From Tachypleus tridentatus (lineage: Eukaryota; Arthropoda; Merostomata; Xiphosura; Limulidae), in contig NC_134831.1 of the NCBI RefSeq assembly GCF_004210375.1, positions 4,092,001 to 4,156,000 on the forward strand: a stretch of 64,000 bases of DNA, in the 5' to 3' direction. Below, one piece after another: positions 32,978 to 45,100 of the stretch (the first letter of the stretch is position 1; every line of letters starts with the position of its first letter). The notes under the pieces were generated by a model. It ran no database searches, was not told where the DNA came from, and saw only the letters and a program-made list of their open reading frames with translations. Both the position numbers and the translations under genes were made by a program.

Positions 32978-33248
32978 GCCCGACATGGCTAGATGGATAA
33001 GGCACTCGACTCATAATCTGAGGTACGCGGGTTCGAACCCTCGTCATACCAAACATGTTCGCCCTTTCAGCCGTGGGGGCGTTATAAAGTTACGGTCAAT
33101 CCCACTATTCATTAGCAAAAGAATAGCCCTAGAGTTGGCGGTGGGCGGAGATGACTAGCTGCCATTACTCCAGTCTTACACTGCTAAATTAGAGACGGCT
33201 AGCGCAGATAGCCCTTGTGTAGGTCTGCGCAAAATTCAAAACAAACAA
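32978..33248 (+). repeat. SINE family A, full length
   Basis: Head GGCCCGACATGGCTAGATGG, B box GGGTTCGAACCCTCG, complete body, tail TGCGCAAAATTCAAAAC. Flanking ACCAAATC on both sides is a probable duplication. Confidence 0.9.
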
Positions 33249-33796
33249 ACCAAATCAAGTACTACATTGCATATACAAACTAAGTCTCGGAGTAGAGTTA
33301 TAGACCTCAACTAAACCTTAATGCTTAACTTGTTACTGAAAATGTTATAAACAAGAAAGATAACAAGAAAGTACATTAAACCTATGTTTTTGGATCGAAC
33401 TCGACGAGATCTGTTCAAATATTATCTCAAATTCTAATATTTAACACTGGCTTTCGTAAATATCTGAACTTTATGATACGAGTTACATTTTCTATTAAAA
33501 TGTGTTGTTATAGTATCTTATATCTTCTTATTACAGTTAGCCTAAAACATCAACAAATGCTGTAATAAGTAGTAACAGTTACAATATATGCAAGCGAAAG
33601 GAAACAGGGCCGCCCAGGAGGAAGAGGGAAGCATCTGGTACACTTCACACCATCTTTCAAATAAAAACTGCCACCTAATATACAAATTATTGTTTAATAA
33701 AAGCTGAAAAAGAAGCTAGAAGCGGACCAGAAAAACAAATTTTGATTAAAAAAAAGGCCCTTAAAACACAAAACAGATTTAAACTACCTGATTGGA
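33249..33796. other. Intergenic DNA, nothing identified
   Basis: No supported feature. Confidence 0.5.
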
Positions 33797-33807
33797 ATTC
33801 GGAGAGG

Positions 33808-34063
33808 TTTGTTTGTTTTGAATTTCGCGCAAAGCTACATGAAGGCTATCTGTGCTAGCCGTCCCTAATTTAGCAGTGTAAGACAAGAGGGAAGGCAGCT
33901 AGTCATCACCACCCATCGCTAACTCTTGGGCTACTCTTTTACCAACGAATAGTGGAATTGATCGTAACATTATAACGCCCCCACGACTGAATGGGCGAGC
34001 ATGTTTGGTCTAACCGGGATTCGAAACCGCGACCCTCGGATTACGTTTGGCCATGCCGGGCCT
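33808..34063 (-). repeat. SINE family A, with target-site duplication and head deletion
   Basis: Minus-strand copy, tail TTTGTTTGTTTTGAATTTCG, body conserved; part of the tRNA-like head between GGATTACG and TTTGGCCATGCC is deleted. Flanked by ATTCGGAGAGG at 33797-33807 and 34064-34074. Confidence 0.92.
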
Positions 34064-34074
34064 ATTCGGAGAGG

Positions 34075-35804
34075 AACCAGCTCAGAGATAACATTTCTTG
34101 TGATGTTTATAAAGTTACATTTGTTTCACATCCAAAATATAACATAATTTGATTATCGTTATTGAATATGCTAATGAATCAATTTTCAAGACATTTCATA
34201 CAGTATATACAAAACTATTTTGGAGAAGTCCCCACCTTTTTAACTGTGTCTTGGACCCCTTCAGACCTCTGGATAATTCTGTAAAAGTCTAAAGATGTAT
34301 TGCAACATAAAGCTATGCGGAATATACTGTAAGATAGTTTTAACATACAGACACAAAGTGTCAATACTAAAAAAGGCGTCACGTAGAAGGCTGAAGATAT
34401 CGTGTCCGGGGTCGATGGAAACTTCCACGAGCTCCGGAAAATGATTATTAAATTATGTTGGCTTCTTTCTCCTAATCAATTTATCTCCTGCCTTTTTCGG
34501 AGTCCTCTTCAGATCAGTGGGTATTGGGAAATGGCTCCGACCTCTCGGTGAGACTGGTCATGCGACAGACGGTTTTACAGAATATCTTCTAAAATAACTT
34601 AAGCCTAAATAACAATATTAGCCCGACCTCCAATAAACCTACTGACAATGAGGGGAGGACACTCTTTATTTACTGATTTTTTAAATTCGTATATTTATCT
34701 TCACATATCAGTTTCACGTAGCACGAGTTATTAAGCCATATTGATTAAAATGAATACTCTAGAAGGAGGATTGACACATAAGATGGTGCTGGTTGATGAC
34801 AAATAAAGTTACAACAGTTTCCATGTGTGTATGGTCTTCAAAGTTGCTATCGTTAACAGTGAATGATTTCATAGGGCAGTTATAAGCTGACGTCAGCATG
34901 TGATAATACTCTTAAACGTTTTATCGGTGGAAAGTGAAGACAGGATGTCCGATTCGTTATTGTTTATATATATGTCACAAGCAATTGTAATATGTCATAC
35001 CATTAGTCGAGCTGAGGGCACGGAGATACCTACTCCTAACTGCACTGCCTTCTCCCAACGTGTGGTGATCTCTTTCTATCCACTCCACGTTAGCGAGTAG
35101 TTCAAGAGAGGAAATACACAACAATGAAAAATTGTTAACAAATACGTTTACATAATAATAAAACACCACTTACTAGTCACTCTGATCTGATCTTAACCTC
35201 CATGACAGAGATGATCACGACTTCCCTGTTTCTCTACACTGCAGATTCACCTTTTTCCCTACACTGCACATGCTCATGTATCGATTATCTTATGGGTTAA
35301 GTCGCCTCTGCTCATGTCCACACACACACAAAGCATTGCATCTGGTCGTTTCGGGGGCTTACCGTTAGTGACTCAGTATTATAAAAGAGGAAGTTTAACG
35401 AGGGCTAGATTACAGAACTTTCAAAATGAGAGAACAGGAGTAAATAATAATATTATGGATGTCGAATTGACCAGTCGGTAGGGTAAAGAGATTCATAGAG
35501 TGAAGCAGCCTGCAACATAAAAATTAACAAATATTTACTGTCGAAATACCAACTGACAATCTTATTTGCGTGTCTATCTCTCGCGTTATTTCATGAGGAA
35601 ATGTTTATTAAAGTTTTACGATTATTTATGGTATTTCCATTGCCTTCTGGAAATTTCTTTATCGTTGTGGTTTTTGCAAACTACAAAATGACGTAAAAAC
35701 AAAGTTAGAATGAAGAATCGCTAAAAATAGCAATCCGTTAGGCTTAACACTTTTCAGGTGTGAGCTGTGCAAATAACAATGTCAATAATACAACTAAAAT
35801 GAAG
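34075..35804. other. Intergenic DNA, nothing identified
   Basis: Slightly less AT-rich at 34380-34580 (GTGTCCGGGGTCGATGG, GGCTCCGACCTCTCGG), but no frame, RNA or known repeat could be supported. Confidence 0.45.
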
Positions 35805-35895
35805 GATGGCTTATAACGTTAAAAATCGAGTTTCGATATTCGCAGTGGGCACAGCATCGATAGCCCATCGTGAAGTTTTCGTAAAAAACTGAATT
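35805..35895 (+). repeat. SINE family C fragment
   Basis: GGCTTATAACGTTAAAAATC, GAGTTTCGATATTCGCAGTG, GGCACAGCATCGATAGCCCA; the first part of the head is missing. Confidence 0.6.
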
Positions 35896-38501
35896 AGACT
35901 TAGTAAAAAAACAATGGGTTAATTTCCAGAAGTATTTTAAGACGATTAATTTTTTTTTTACTTTCAACAGACTCGCGTTTTCTGATAACATGTTTGATAA
36001 ATATGAAACAGATAAGTTTAAAATTAGCACGTTTGTTCTGAACGTAAGCAACATTATATATCGCAACAATACGAATATCATTTTATTTTTCACACATGTT
36101 AAAAGGGTACAAAACATATCGATTATGAATTACATATACGTTTCATGTAAAGTATTAATGAAATTAATATGCTATATTCATTACAAATTAAATAAACGTA
36201 TCGGACCGTTCATTAAGAAATAACACGAAGCAAATCTATACGCGTGAGCAAACTAATCACACAGATTAGAAGTGACTGTTTCAAAATGTTAAAAAAACAA
36301 GAACCGATATTGGTTATAAAGTAAATAAAAACCAAACATTTAATTTTAAACATTTATTTTGACTAGGAGTCATACATGACACATTTACACGCATTATGTT
36401 TACACACAGTAATAATAATAATGGAATAAAAGTGCCATATAGTCGTCTAAAATGGCAGCATTTGTATTTCATACGAGACTAAACCTAAGCATGTGCAACT
36501 GGTTATCCCATTAACATATAATACACCAATCCAGCTTCTTAGATTAAACTGAAATATCGTAGTCATAATAGAAAATACGTCAGTCACGAATTCTGAGGTT
36601 ATACGTTAACTAGGAAGTTTTCACAAACGTAAATTTGACTGACAAACACACACAAAAGGTTGTGTTTTTATACGATACTCCTAGGTTTTTATAAATTAGA
36701 AACTTGTATGATCTTGTGAAATATTTAATTATAAAAATCATAAAAACGTCTCTGCCTGCAAAAGTATTAAATATAATTATGATACGAACCTCCATAAGAA
36801 CAACATATTATTGGGTGCTGAATTAAAGTTCTTTCGCAAAGCGTGTATAATTGTAAACTATACGGCTAGGCTGTCATTAAACTATTAACATAATTATCTT
36901 TTGATGTTGTTAAACCTTTGTACAAACTGATTCACTTACAACATCCAGTAGAATATACTTAACATAACTAACAACTTTTTACAATCCTTTAAAATGTAAT
37001 TCTTTGTACTACACGTTTTTAATAACTAATGAAAGGCTTAGAAATCTCCAGTTATTTAAATCTACAAACCATTCTACTTCCATGTTTTAAAAAAGGTTAT
37101 TTTCTCTTATAGGTACAGAAGGTAACACTGTTATTTGAGAATCCAATTCAAGCAATTAATAACTGATAGACTTATTATATTTAACTATTTATATTAAATA
37201 TAATAACAAAACATAACAGCCATTCACTCCAGATAAACTGGAATATAGTTTGTCCAATATTTACCATCTTCAAAATGTACATAAAACTAAATTACAGTTT
37301 TAATCAAGAGTCCTAAAGAAACCATAATGGGAAAACATTAGACAAACTAAGTCCCAATTAACTTAGAGTAAATGATAGTTTTTATCCAGTTTTGCAAATG
37401 AAAAATATTTAAAACTAAAAACTGTAAACATATTCATTACAGTTTTCTTGAATCTTTTAATTGATAAAAGAGGGTGCATCACATACAGAAACATAAAACC
37501 TGAAACACAAATCAACCAAACAATAAACAACTATTTGAGGTAAATTTTTTTGGAACCAAAACTAAAAATCACGAGAAAAACACTGATGAATAGAACATTT
37601 AGAAAATTACACATTTATAGTGAGACATAAGCTTCTCTTCTCAGCTTTATTGGCAAACATCCTAATAAAAATCTAACTGAAAGTGAGCTTCCAGATGTAA
37701 CTGTCTTGTGAAAGATACAAGATTTTAATAATATCTAACAAGGGAGAAATATTGGCAAAATGTTTGTCTGACAACCACTCCAAACTGTTGAAATATTTCA
37801 GTTTTAATGAAAATAAATCTTCAACAAATAAAACAAGTTCACATCACTTGTTAAAGTTCTGATAAAATAAATGGGTATTTCCCCTTCAACACCAAAATCA
37901 CACAACTAACAACATACAATGCACATGTCTCTGCCACTATTTATCCCACTATTGTGGCTTTAGGTATATGTGATGTTGAAGTCTGTTCAACGTGAAGCGA
38001 GTAGTTATTATTACCTTTGTAACACCTGTAACTCACTAACTATGCTTAAGTTATGCTTTGTGTGTAAGTATCAAGAAGAAAACTAGTGAGTCCTATACTT
38101 ATATCAACACAATGTTGGCAGACTGTACCAATACTCGTGGCCTTCTTGAATGAAGACTTGCATTTTACAATTATGACCAACCAACAGTACTTTGACTCTT
38201 TGTCCATTGGTAACATTTTTAATGAGTTATGTAAACTGTAGTGCAATATTTGTTGAAAATAACTTTACAATAAAGTTAGTACCATATAAATTAGTTTTAT
38301 TTAATACACTTTTACAAAAATTGGTAAAAAAAGAACCAAAAATTTAGCTAATTTCTTTATGAGCAAAAATATATAAATTCACATAATTTCTCTATATATA
38401 AATCATTTCTTTTGAAAGTGAAAAATAACATCACTAGTGATTTCCTTGTTATTTGATTACAATACTTAAACAATCAGCTTTAACTATAACTTTCATGTTA
38501 T

Positions 38502-38527
38502 TACACACACACACACACACACACACA
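38502..38527. repeat. (AC)n microsatellite
   Basis: Uninterrupted AC run of 13 units. Confidence 0.95.
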
Positions 38528-38775
38528 AAAGTTTCAAACTCTGGTTGAATTTTTCATAGATCTTACACCAGAAGAATGTAGTTTTAACAAAAACATGATC
38601 TTAGACTCATTAAACCTGAATAAAACCATTTAGGAACTTTATGCTTTAGCCAACAATCATAAACACATACTATTAAACTTACCAATTCCATTACACAGCA
38701 AATACCTGTCTGAAAAAATGGTTAGGGCTATCTTACACATGCTTAGTTCTGCTAACCAAGAAAATAATATTAAGA

Positions 38776-38998
38776 GTGGCACACAAGTGTAACAAGTGAT
38801 AGTTACCTTTCTTTAAAAACACCAACAGTGACACACAAGTGTAACAAGTGATAGTTACCTATCTTTAGAAACACCAACAGTGACACACAAGTGTAACAAG
38901 TGATAGTTACCTATCTTTAGAAACACCAACAGCGACATACAAGTGTAACAAGTGATAGTTTTGTTTCTTTAAAAACACCAGCACTGATATACAAATGT
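38776..38998. repeat. 52-bp tandem repeat
   Basis: Just over four copies of a 52-bp unit: GTGACACACAAGTGTAACAA, GTGATAGTTACCTATC, TTTAGAAACACCAACA. The last copy is the most diverged. Confidence 0.9.
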
Positions 38999-40483
38999 CA
39001 CTATGCTGACACCCTGTTCCAGTTCTTTACAAGATAATTGATTTTGTTTCCATATGCACCAGGTCCTAAAATGTACTTTTGTTATTCTTGAGAAACCTAT
39101 ATAGTCAATATGACTACCATGTTTGATTTTCTTAACAAGAACACGAAACACCCAGATATGAGGAATAATTTTCTCTGTATCTCAATGATATGTTGATAAT
39201 ATTAAAACATTAATATTTATAAATATTACCATAGAAATACTATTTAAGGAATGTCTAAAATAATTTGAGAAATACATATCACAATGTACTTTTAAAATAG
39301 AACTTACTGAATGGTGAGAAGAAATAATAAAACTTAAAAAATGTGGCAGCTTAGAGTTGTTCTAGTTGATGCCATTATTAATTCTTTTAACATGCACACT
39401 TGCAACATAATTTGCCATTTGTGAAAAATATGACCTAACTATATAAATGACAAGTAAACTGAAGGATGTGTAATAAATAAATTAAAGAGACAAACACAGT
39501 CTGTTTATTAAATCCACAGAACTGGTAAAGAAGAGCAGATAACTAAAGCAAACAAAAGATTAAGTGAAAGAAACAAAGCTGTGCATGTACAATTAAGAGA
39601 AGTACAATGTTAAAATAATTCCATAATAAATTATTTAATGTGTAATCACTTAAACATTGTAATCCTTTTAATTTCATATGCTGGTTGAACAAATGTGTTC
39701 TTGTTGAAAATTAAATGACTGAACACACTGCAAAATCACTAATTATCTAAAGCTGGTCATTGTTCTTTAGATTCAGAAAGTATTAAACATTTACTCCATG
39801 AAAGCTATGCCTTCTAGTCTACTGTTCTAAATATGGAAACAAACAACAAGAACATTCTAATAATATTTTAAAGCATTCAAAAAAACAAATCAGTTTTGCT
39901 ATTGCATTGGAAACTAGAATTTAGAGAGTACAACGAACATGTGAAAATAATTATATGAAAATTACACCCTTAAAGTCTACTTAGATACAAATGTATTAAT
40001 CAGTAATGTGAAAAATGAATTTTATGAAAAACAATTTTTTTTATATTTTTAGTGTTAGTATAACCTTCAATACAACACTTAATAATTAAAATGCCAATAA
40101 TAATAATATATTCATATTTATTAAATAATTTATTATTTAGACCTTAGAAAAAGGTAATAGCTTTTTAAATTTCCTAGTTTATTTTCAGAACTTTTATTTT
40201 TAATAAAATAACTACAAATAATTCCTGTTTCTGAAATTATGCAGGCACAGAAATTTATTTAATAGACTAGTTTTCATTTTGTACATTAAAGCAGAATATG
40301 AGAGGCCATTGAACATGCATGCACAAATATTCTAATTATTTTTGAACATAATTTGCTTATTGACAGTTCTTACCTAGAATATTCCCATTTATTTAGTCCA
40401 CTAAATCATTTGGTAGTGGTCAAGTATAAGCATTATAATTTCTTCTTACACTTTGCACATATAATACCCACCTTGAGTAAAGT

Positions 40484-40593
40484 GTTTTGTTACAGCAAAG
40501 CCACATCGGGGTATCTGTGAGTACACCGAGGGGAATCGAACCCCTGATTTTAGCATTGCAAATCCACAGACTTACTGCTGTACCAGTGGGGGA
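40484..40593 (-). repeat. SINE family B, with target-site duplication
   Basis: GCAAAGCCACATCGGGGTAT, ACCGAGGGGAATCGAACCCC, GATTTTAGCATTGCAAATCC, GCTGTACCAGTGGGGGA. Flanked by CTTGAGTAAAGT at 40472-40483 and 40594-40605. Confidence 0.9.
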
Positions 40594-40867
40594 CTTGAGT
40601 AAAGTATTATACAAAATAGGATAAAGAGTAGACTTTTGTGTTTGTGTAAGGATATTCTAATGTTCCAGAAAAACAACAACTAGGTCTACAACTAGCTACA
40701 TTTCTAGGACTGTATCATTCAGTATCTAGTCCAATAGCTACCACTTAAATTTTGGTGAGAATGGTAATAAAATAGCATGCAATACAGAAGATAAATGAAG
40801 GTGTTTTTTGAATACTTGGCCTTGGCAACAAAATGGAAGTTAGGTATACAGTAGAGCTACATTTATG

Positions 40868-40944
40868 CAGGGTGTTTGGAAAGTCACTGTGCACTTACAT
40901 ATTTAATAACAGACAAAACTCCACAGTGACTTTCCAAACACCTG
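40868..40944. mobile_element. Tiny fold-back (MITE-like) element
   Basis: Inverted arms of about 23 bp, CAGGGTGTTTGGAAAGTCAC and its near-perfect complement GTGACTTTCCAAACACCTG, around about 30 bp. Terminal inverted repeats without coding content suggest a miniature DNA transposon; the family is not identified. Confidence 0.6.
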
Positions 40945-41970
40945 TATAACCATCCAGAGAGGGCAATATAATTTTAAAATATATTTTATTAAGAATTTCA
41001 ATAAGCATACTCATTTTTAATCACAGAATTCATTATACTGAAGTTGAAAAAATATATTATTTCCGTCTTTAGTGACATAGTAAAAAATTTTCAGGTCAAC
41101 AGTGTAAAACAGTTGTACAAAAATATATGAAAAGATTTTTACAAAATTGTTACAGAAATACCTTTCTTGATGGGAATAGTTTGAAACATGTTTGCTAACA
41201 CTTAGCCAGGGAACAACTTAGGGCAACACTGCAGCATGCTTATATTTATTTTTATTAGTATAGCAATAAACACAAACTGATATAAATGTCAATCACATGT
41301 TTGTGTCATTTTGACATGCAATATATTCTAACTTCTTCCATTTTATCACAGTTTGACATTTTATGTATTGTGGCATGTAATTTGAGCTAGATTGTTATGT
41401 GAAAGAAATTTCACTCATCTAATCATTCAAAATTTTGATGAAGTATATTCCACAGATATATAAATCTACCAAAATAATTATGATACCCCTGTACAATAAA
41501 ATACAGGTCCCAGTTAAAAATAACTTTATGTTTCGACTTTAAAAAAAAAATTTAATTAATCCAAATCTATGGTCCCAGAAACAATTAATACATATTATAA
41601 CATGTTTTACTATAAGCAAAATAAGTTCAATAACTTAGTAACTCTTAATAACTCTCAGACGTGTAGATTCCTGAAACCAAAAAATCAAGTGTTTGATACA
41701 GTTCATCAGATACACAAACTATCAGCTCCACTAGTATTTTAAACAAAGCACTCCATAAAAGTATATACACTATGAATATGATAGTTTTTACCTTTTAAAA
41801 CTAAACAACAGTTAACAATCTTAAATTCCAAGAGCTCACTCATAAAAATACACACATCGTGAATGCCCTCACCACCTCGAAGGATCCTCGGAAGAGAATA
41901 AAGAGAAGTTGGTTTGGATATCTTCTTCCTGCAGTCCGGATTATGAATATGAACCAAAATAGTCCATTTT
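40945..41970 (-). other. Probable synaptogyrin 3'UTR / downstream DNA
   Basis: Directly downstream of the synaptogyrin stop codon, AT-rich, with no gene on either strand. Minus-strand AATAAA-type motifs lie around 41244-41256. Confidence 0.45.
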
Positions 41971-42174
41971 TTAGTAAGAAACTTGGAAGTTGGGACCTCC
42001 TACATTTATTTTGCTTTCTTGAGGAAGTTGTGAGAAAGGTGGCTCTTCGTATGCTTCATTCATGTCTGGACCACCTGGGTAACTATCATATGGACTTCTT
42101 GAATTATTGCCAGTACCAAATGACGCATCTGCATCTTGATAGTAACGTCGATAAGCAAGATATGCACATCCAGC
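41971..42174 (-). CDS. Syngr: Synaptogyrin exon 4
   Basis: Starts after TTTTAG with AGCAYLAYRRYYQDADASF, encodes the end of span four and the whole cytoplasmic tail, and ends ...GGPNFQVSY then TAA. Confidence 0.88.
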   Translation of the reverse strand, partial: AGCAYLAYRRYYQDADASFGTGNNSRSPYDSYPGGPDMNEAYEEPPFSQLPQESKINVGGPNFQVSY

Positions 42175-45100
42175 CTAAAATATTAAGTAATCATTATTTT
42201 CAGTTACTAAATATAAAGTTGTTTCATTAGGATACAGTAACTTGTAAGGTCTTATACTGAAACAAACAATATTTAAACTGGTTTTAGTTGTGTTCATAAT
42301 ACATTTATTTAGTGCCAGCTATTTGGAACACAGTGCAAGTAAACTTCAATAGACTGGGTAAAAATAAACACAATTCTATATAGGACATTCATGCTTAGTT
42401 TCAGGCATTAAGACTGGACTTTAGGTTAAAACTAATTTGCTTCACACAAATTACCAGTGCTGAAAATGGAACCCGAGTGGTTTTGAATAACATGAAATAG
42501 CTATTTTAAAAAATCATTAACTGTCTTTCATAAAACTAAAACATTACACAAAAACTGATTAAATTAAATGAGGTAAAGCTTGTACTACTATAAATTTCAC
42601 CTCATGAACTGTATCAAGAACATTCAATCTTGCTAATTTATTCAGTTACATCAATATTGTACGTTCAAGTTCTACCATAATTAACTACCAGATATTTTAA
42701 GACTTACCCATGAAAAGATAGAAAAAAAACTGAAAGCAATGGATGCCTTTGCATTTCCAACACCAAAACCTCCTATAGGGTTGATCGACTTACGCCACGC
42801 ATCACACAAGTAGCAAAACCCAATAAAATACAAGAAGGACCAAAAAACCTAAATAAAATAATGTACGAATACTGTAACTGAAAGCAATAATAATACCAAA
42901 TTAGGTTTTTTACCATAAAATAATAACAGAAAACATTTGAAACTGATTACTATGTTATGATAAATTCAAATTTTCTGTGAGAGTGTGTGTGTCGCTGTAT
43001 AAACAATGCAGAATGTGTTATGGTGTGTATTCCTTTTGCAAGCTAGCAAATAATAATTACAATCATACTTGTCATAAGACACTACATTCATTATATCTAC
43101 ACACTCTTACAATTCTTAAGTGACTAAATAAAAATAATGTATTAAAAATGTAATACACTTAACACTGATGTCTTACAACACATATAACTGTGCTTATTCT
43201 TTACCAACTAACAAGTGGGGCATGTGCCACAACAACTGTCGTTGTAATAAATGGCTTGTATAAATAGTTAGAAATACTATGTTTTTTGTATCCCACACAG
43301 ACTGAAGAGCTTTGGATTGAGTGAAACACATCATTAGAAATAGATATAATTAATATAACATGGTTAAACACTTATTATATACTTTTATAATTCTTGGAAA
43401 TGCCTGAGAGACTAGATCAAAACAGCATAATACTTAAAAATGTAATAGGCTTAATACTAATATCTTATGACTAGCATAATTGTAATCATTTTTTGCCAAA
43501 TTACAAGGGTCCAACACACAATAACACATTTTGTGTGAACAAACTTGTACAGTGATACACAAACACACACAGAAAGTTGATATTTATTGAAACACAAATA
43601 ATCAGTGCATGTAAAAAAGAAAAGCTGTATTTGCTTTTAAGTCTTAGAGTTACTTTACTTCAATGTAAGTATCACATAGAATACATTAATATATACAAAT
43701 ACAGGACAGTATTTTAATATTACACACAAAAAACCTTTTTCCCAAACCTCAAAATTCTATTTAAAAAGGAAATACTCTTTCATCTTTATGGAAAGCTATT
43801 TTCTTAATAATGCACCCAGGTTAAAATTTATTTGTAGTATGCAAAACACCTGGAAAGTTCTCTACACATTCTCACTGATCTGTCATTTCAATAATTAACA
43901 AATTTAAGAAAACTTGTTCAATTAAAAACACTCAAACATTTATATAAAATGTTATAGCATTCATAGTAAGAATAGTTTAATCCATAAAAAAATATTTTAT
44001 TATTCATTTCTAGTTTCTGTTAAACTTATTATACAAATACAGAAGAGATTATAAATTAATTATGCTACAGTAGTTGCTAATGTTCCTAATGTGAGCTAGA
44101 GAACCAAATATTACAAAGTTATGGTGGTACTAAGTTCAAGCTCAGTACAAACAAGACAATATTAAACAATTATTACTGCACAGACCTCTTACTTAAAAAT
44201 GATCCAGGCAAATAAGTAAAGCTCACAAAAATATTTCTTCCTCATTACAAAAACTCCACTACATATGTAGAAATAAATTACATTTTGTGATAAAATATTC
44301 TACAAATGTGCACACATTTTTTTAAAAATATACCAAAAGTAATTAAAGTGAAACTCACCTGAAACTGCTAAATCACAAAGGACCAGTTGCTTACGAAGTC
44401 TGATGCTTGAGATAGTTTCAAACATTACTTCACCCACTAAAAATACAGTACTAGCTAAAAATGCAAATACACCTATGACAACTCCATAGTTGCATGCATG
44501 GATGTCACCGTTGAAAATACACTTCCCATTCACCCACCCTTCATCAGAAATACATCCAAAAACAACAACAGCAGAAAGCTAATAAAAAACAGAAAACAAA
44601 AATTAAATATTTTGTACACTAATACATATTGCAAGGAAAACATTAAGCAAATAACACTAATACTGTGTCAAAGGTATCATGAGAATGACAAGATATATAA
44701 CACATCCAAAAGTATACTGTGTTCTGCTTTTCCAGGTTCATATAAGATGAAAAGTGTATCTACAAATTATTACAGTAATGTTTTTATATGTTCAGAACTC
44801 TTCATACAGATTATTATACTAACTCTTTTATAAATACAGAACTCTTCAAATGGATTATGAAGATTTAGGCTTTAAGAAACAAACCATACAACATGCATTA
44901 CTGTCATCCACTTAAAAGGATCACACCTAGTCCACATCTCATCTAGCATCACTGTCATCCAATTATAGGATTATGTGTACACTGTTAATTCTGTGTCTGA
45001 TGTAACATCACTCTTTCACAGCCTCATGCACTATTCAAACTTGAATAAACTTACAGTTGTCATTCTGATGAAGACCTCAATGATCAAGCACAAGGATTAC

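Larger units (their letters stand above)
35896..40471. other. Quiet AT-rich stretch downstream of synaptogyrin
   Basis: No gene, and no SINE seen until 40484, in contrast to the dense repeats to the left. It may in part be a long 3'UTR of the minus-strand synaptogyrin gene; several TTTATT motifs (AATAAA on the minus strand) occur but none is decisive. It contains the 52-bp tandem repeat and the CA microsatellite listed separately. Confidence 0.45.

Noticed and set aside
34380-34580. GC-richer patch as a possible exon or RNA gene
   Set aside because: No frame with splice sites, no known motif and no clear secondary structure could be supported by eye.
41859-42230. 123-codon plus-strand frame
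   Set aside because: Antisense shadow of synaptogyrin exon 4.
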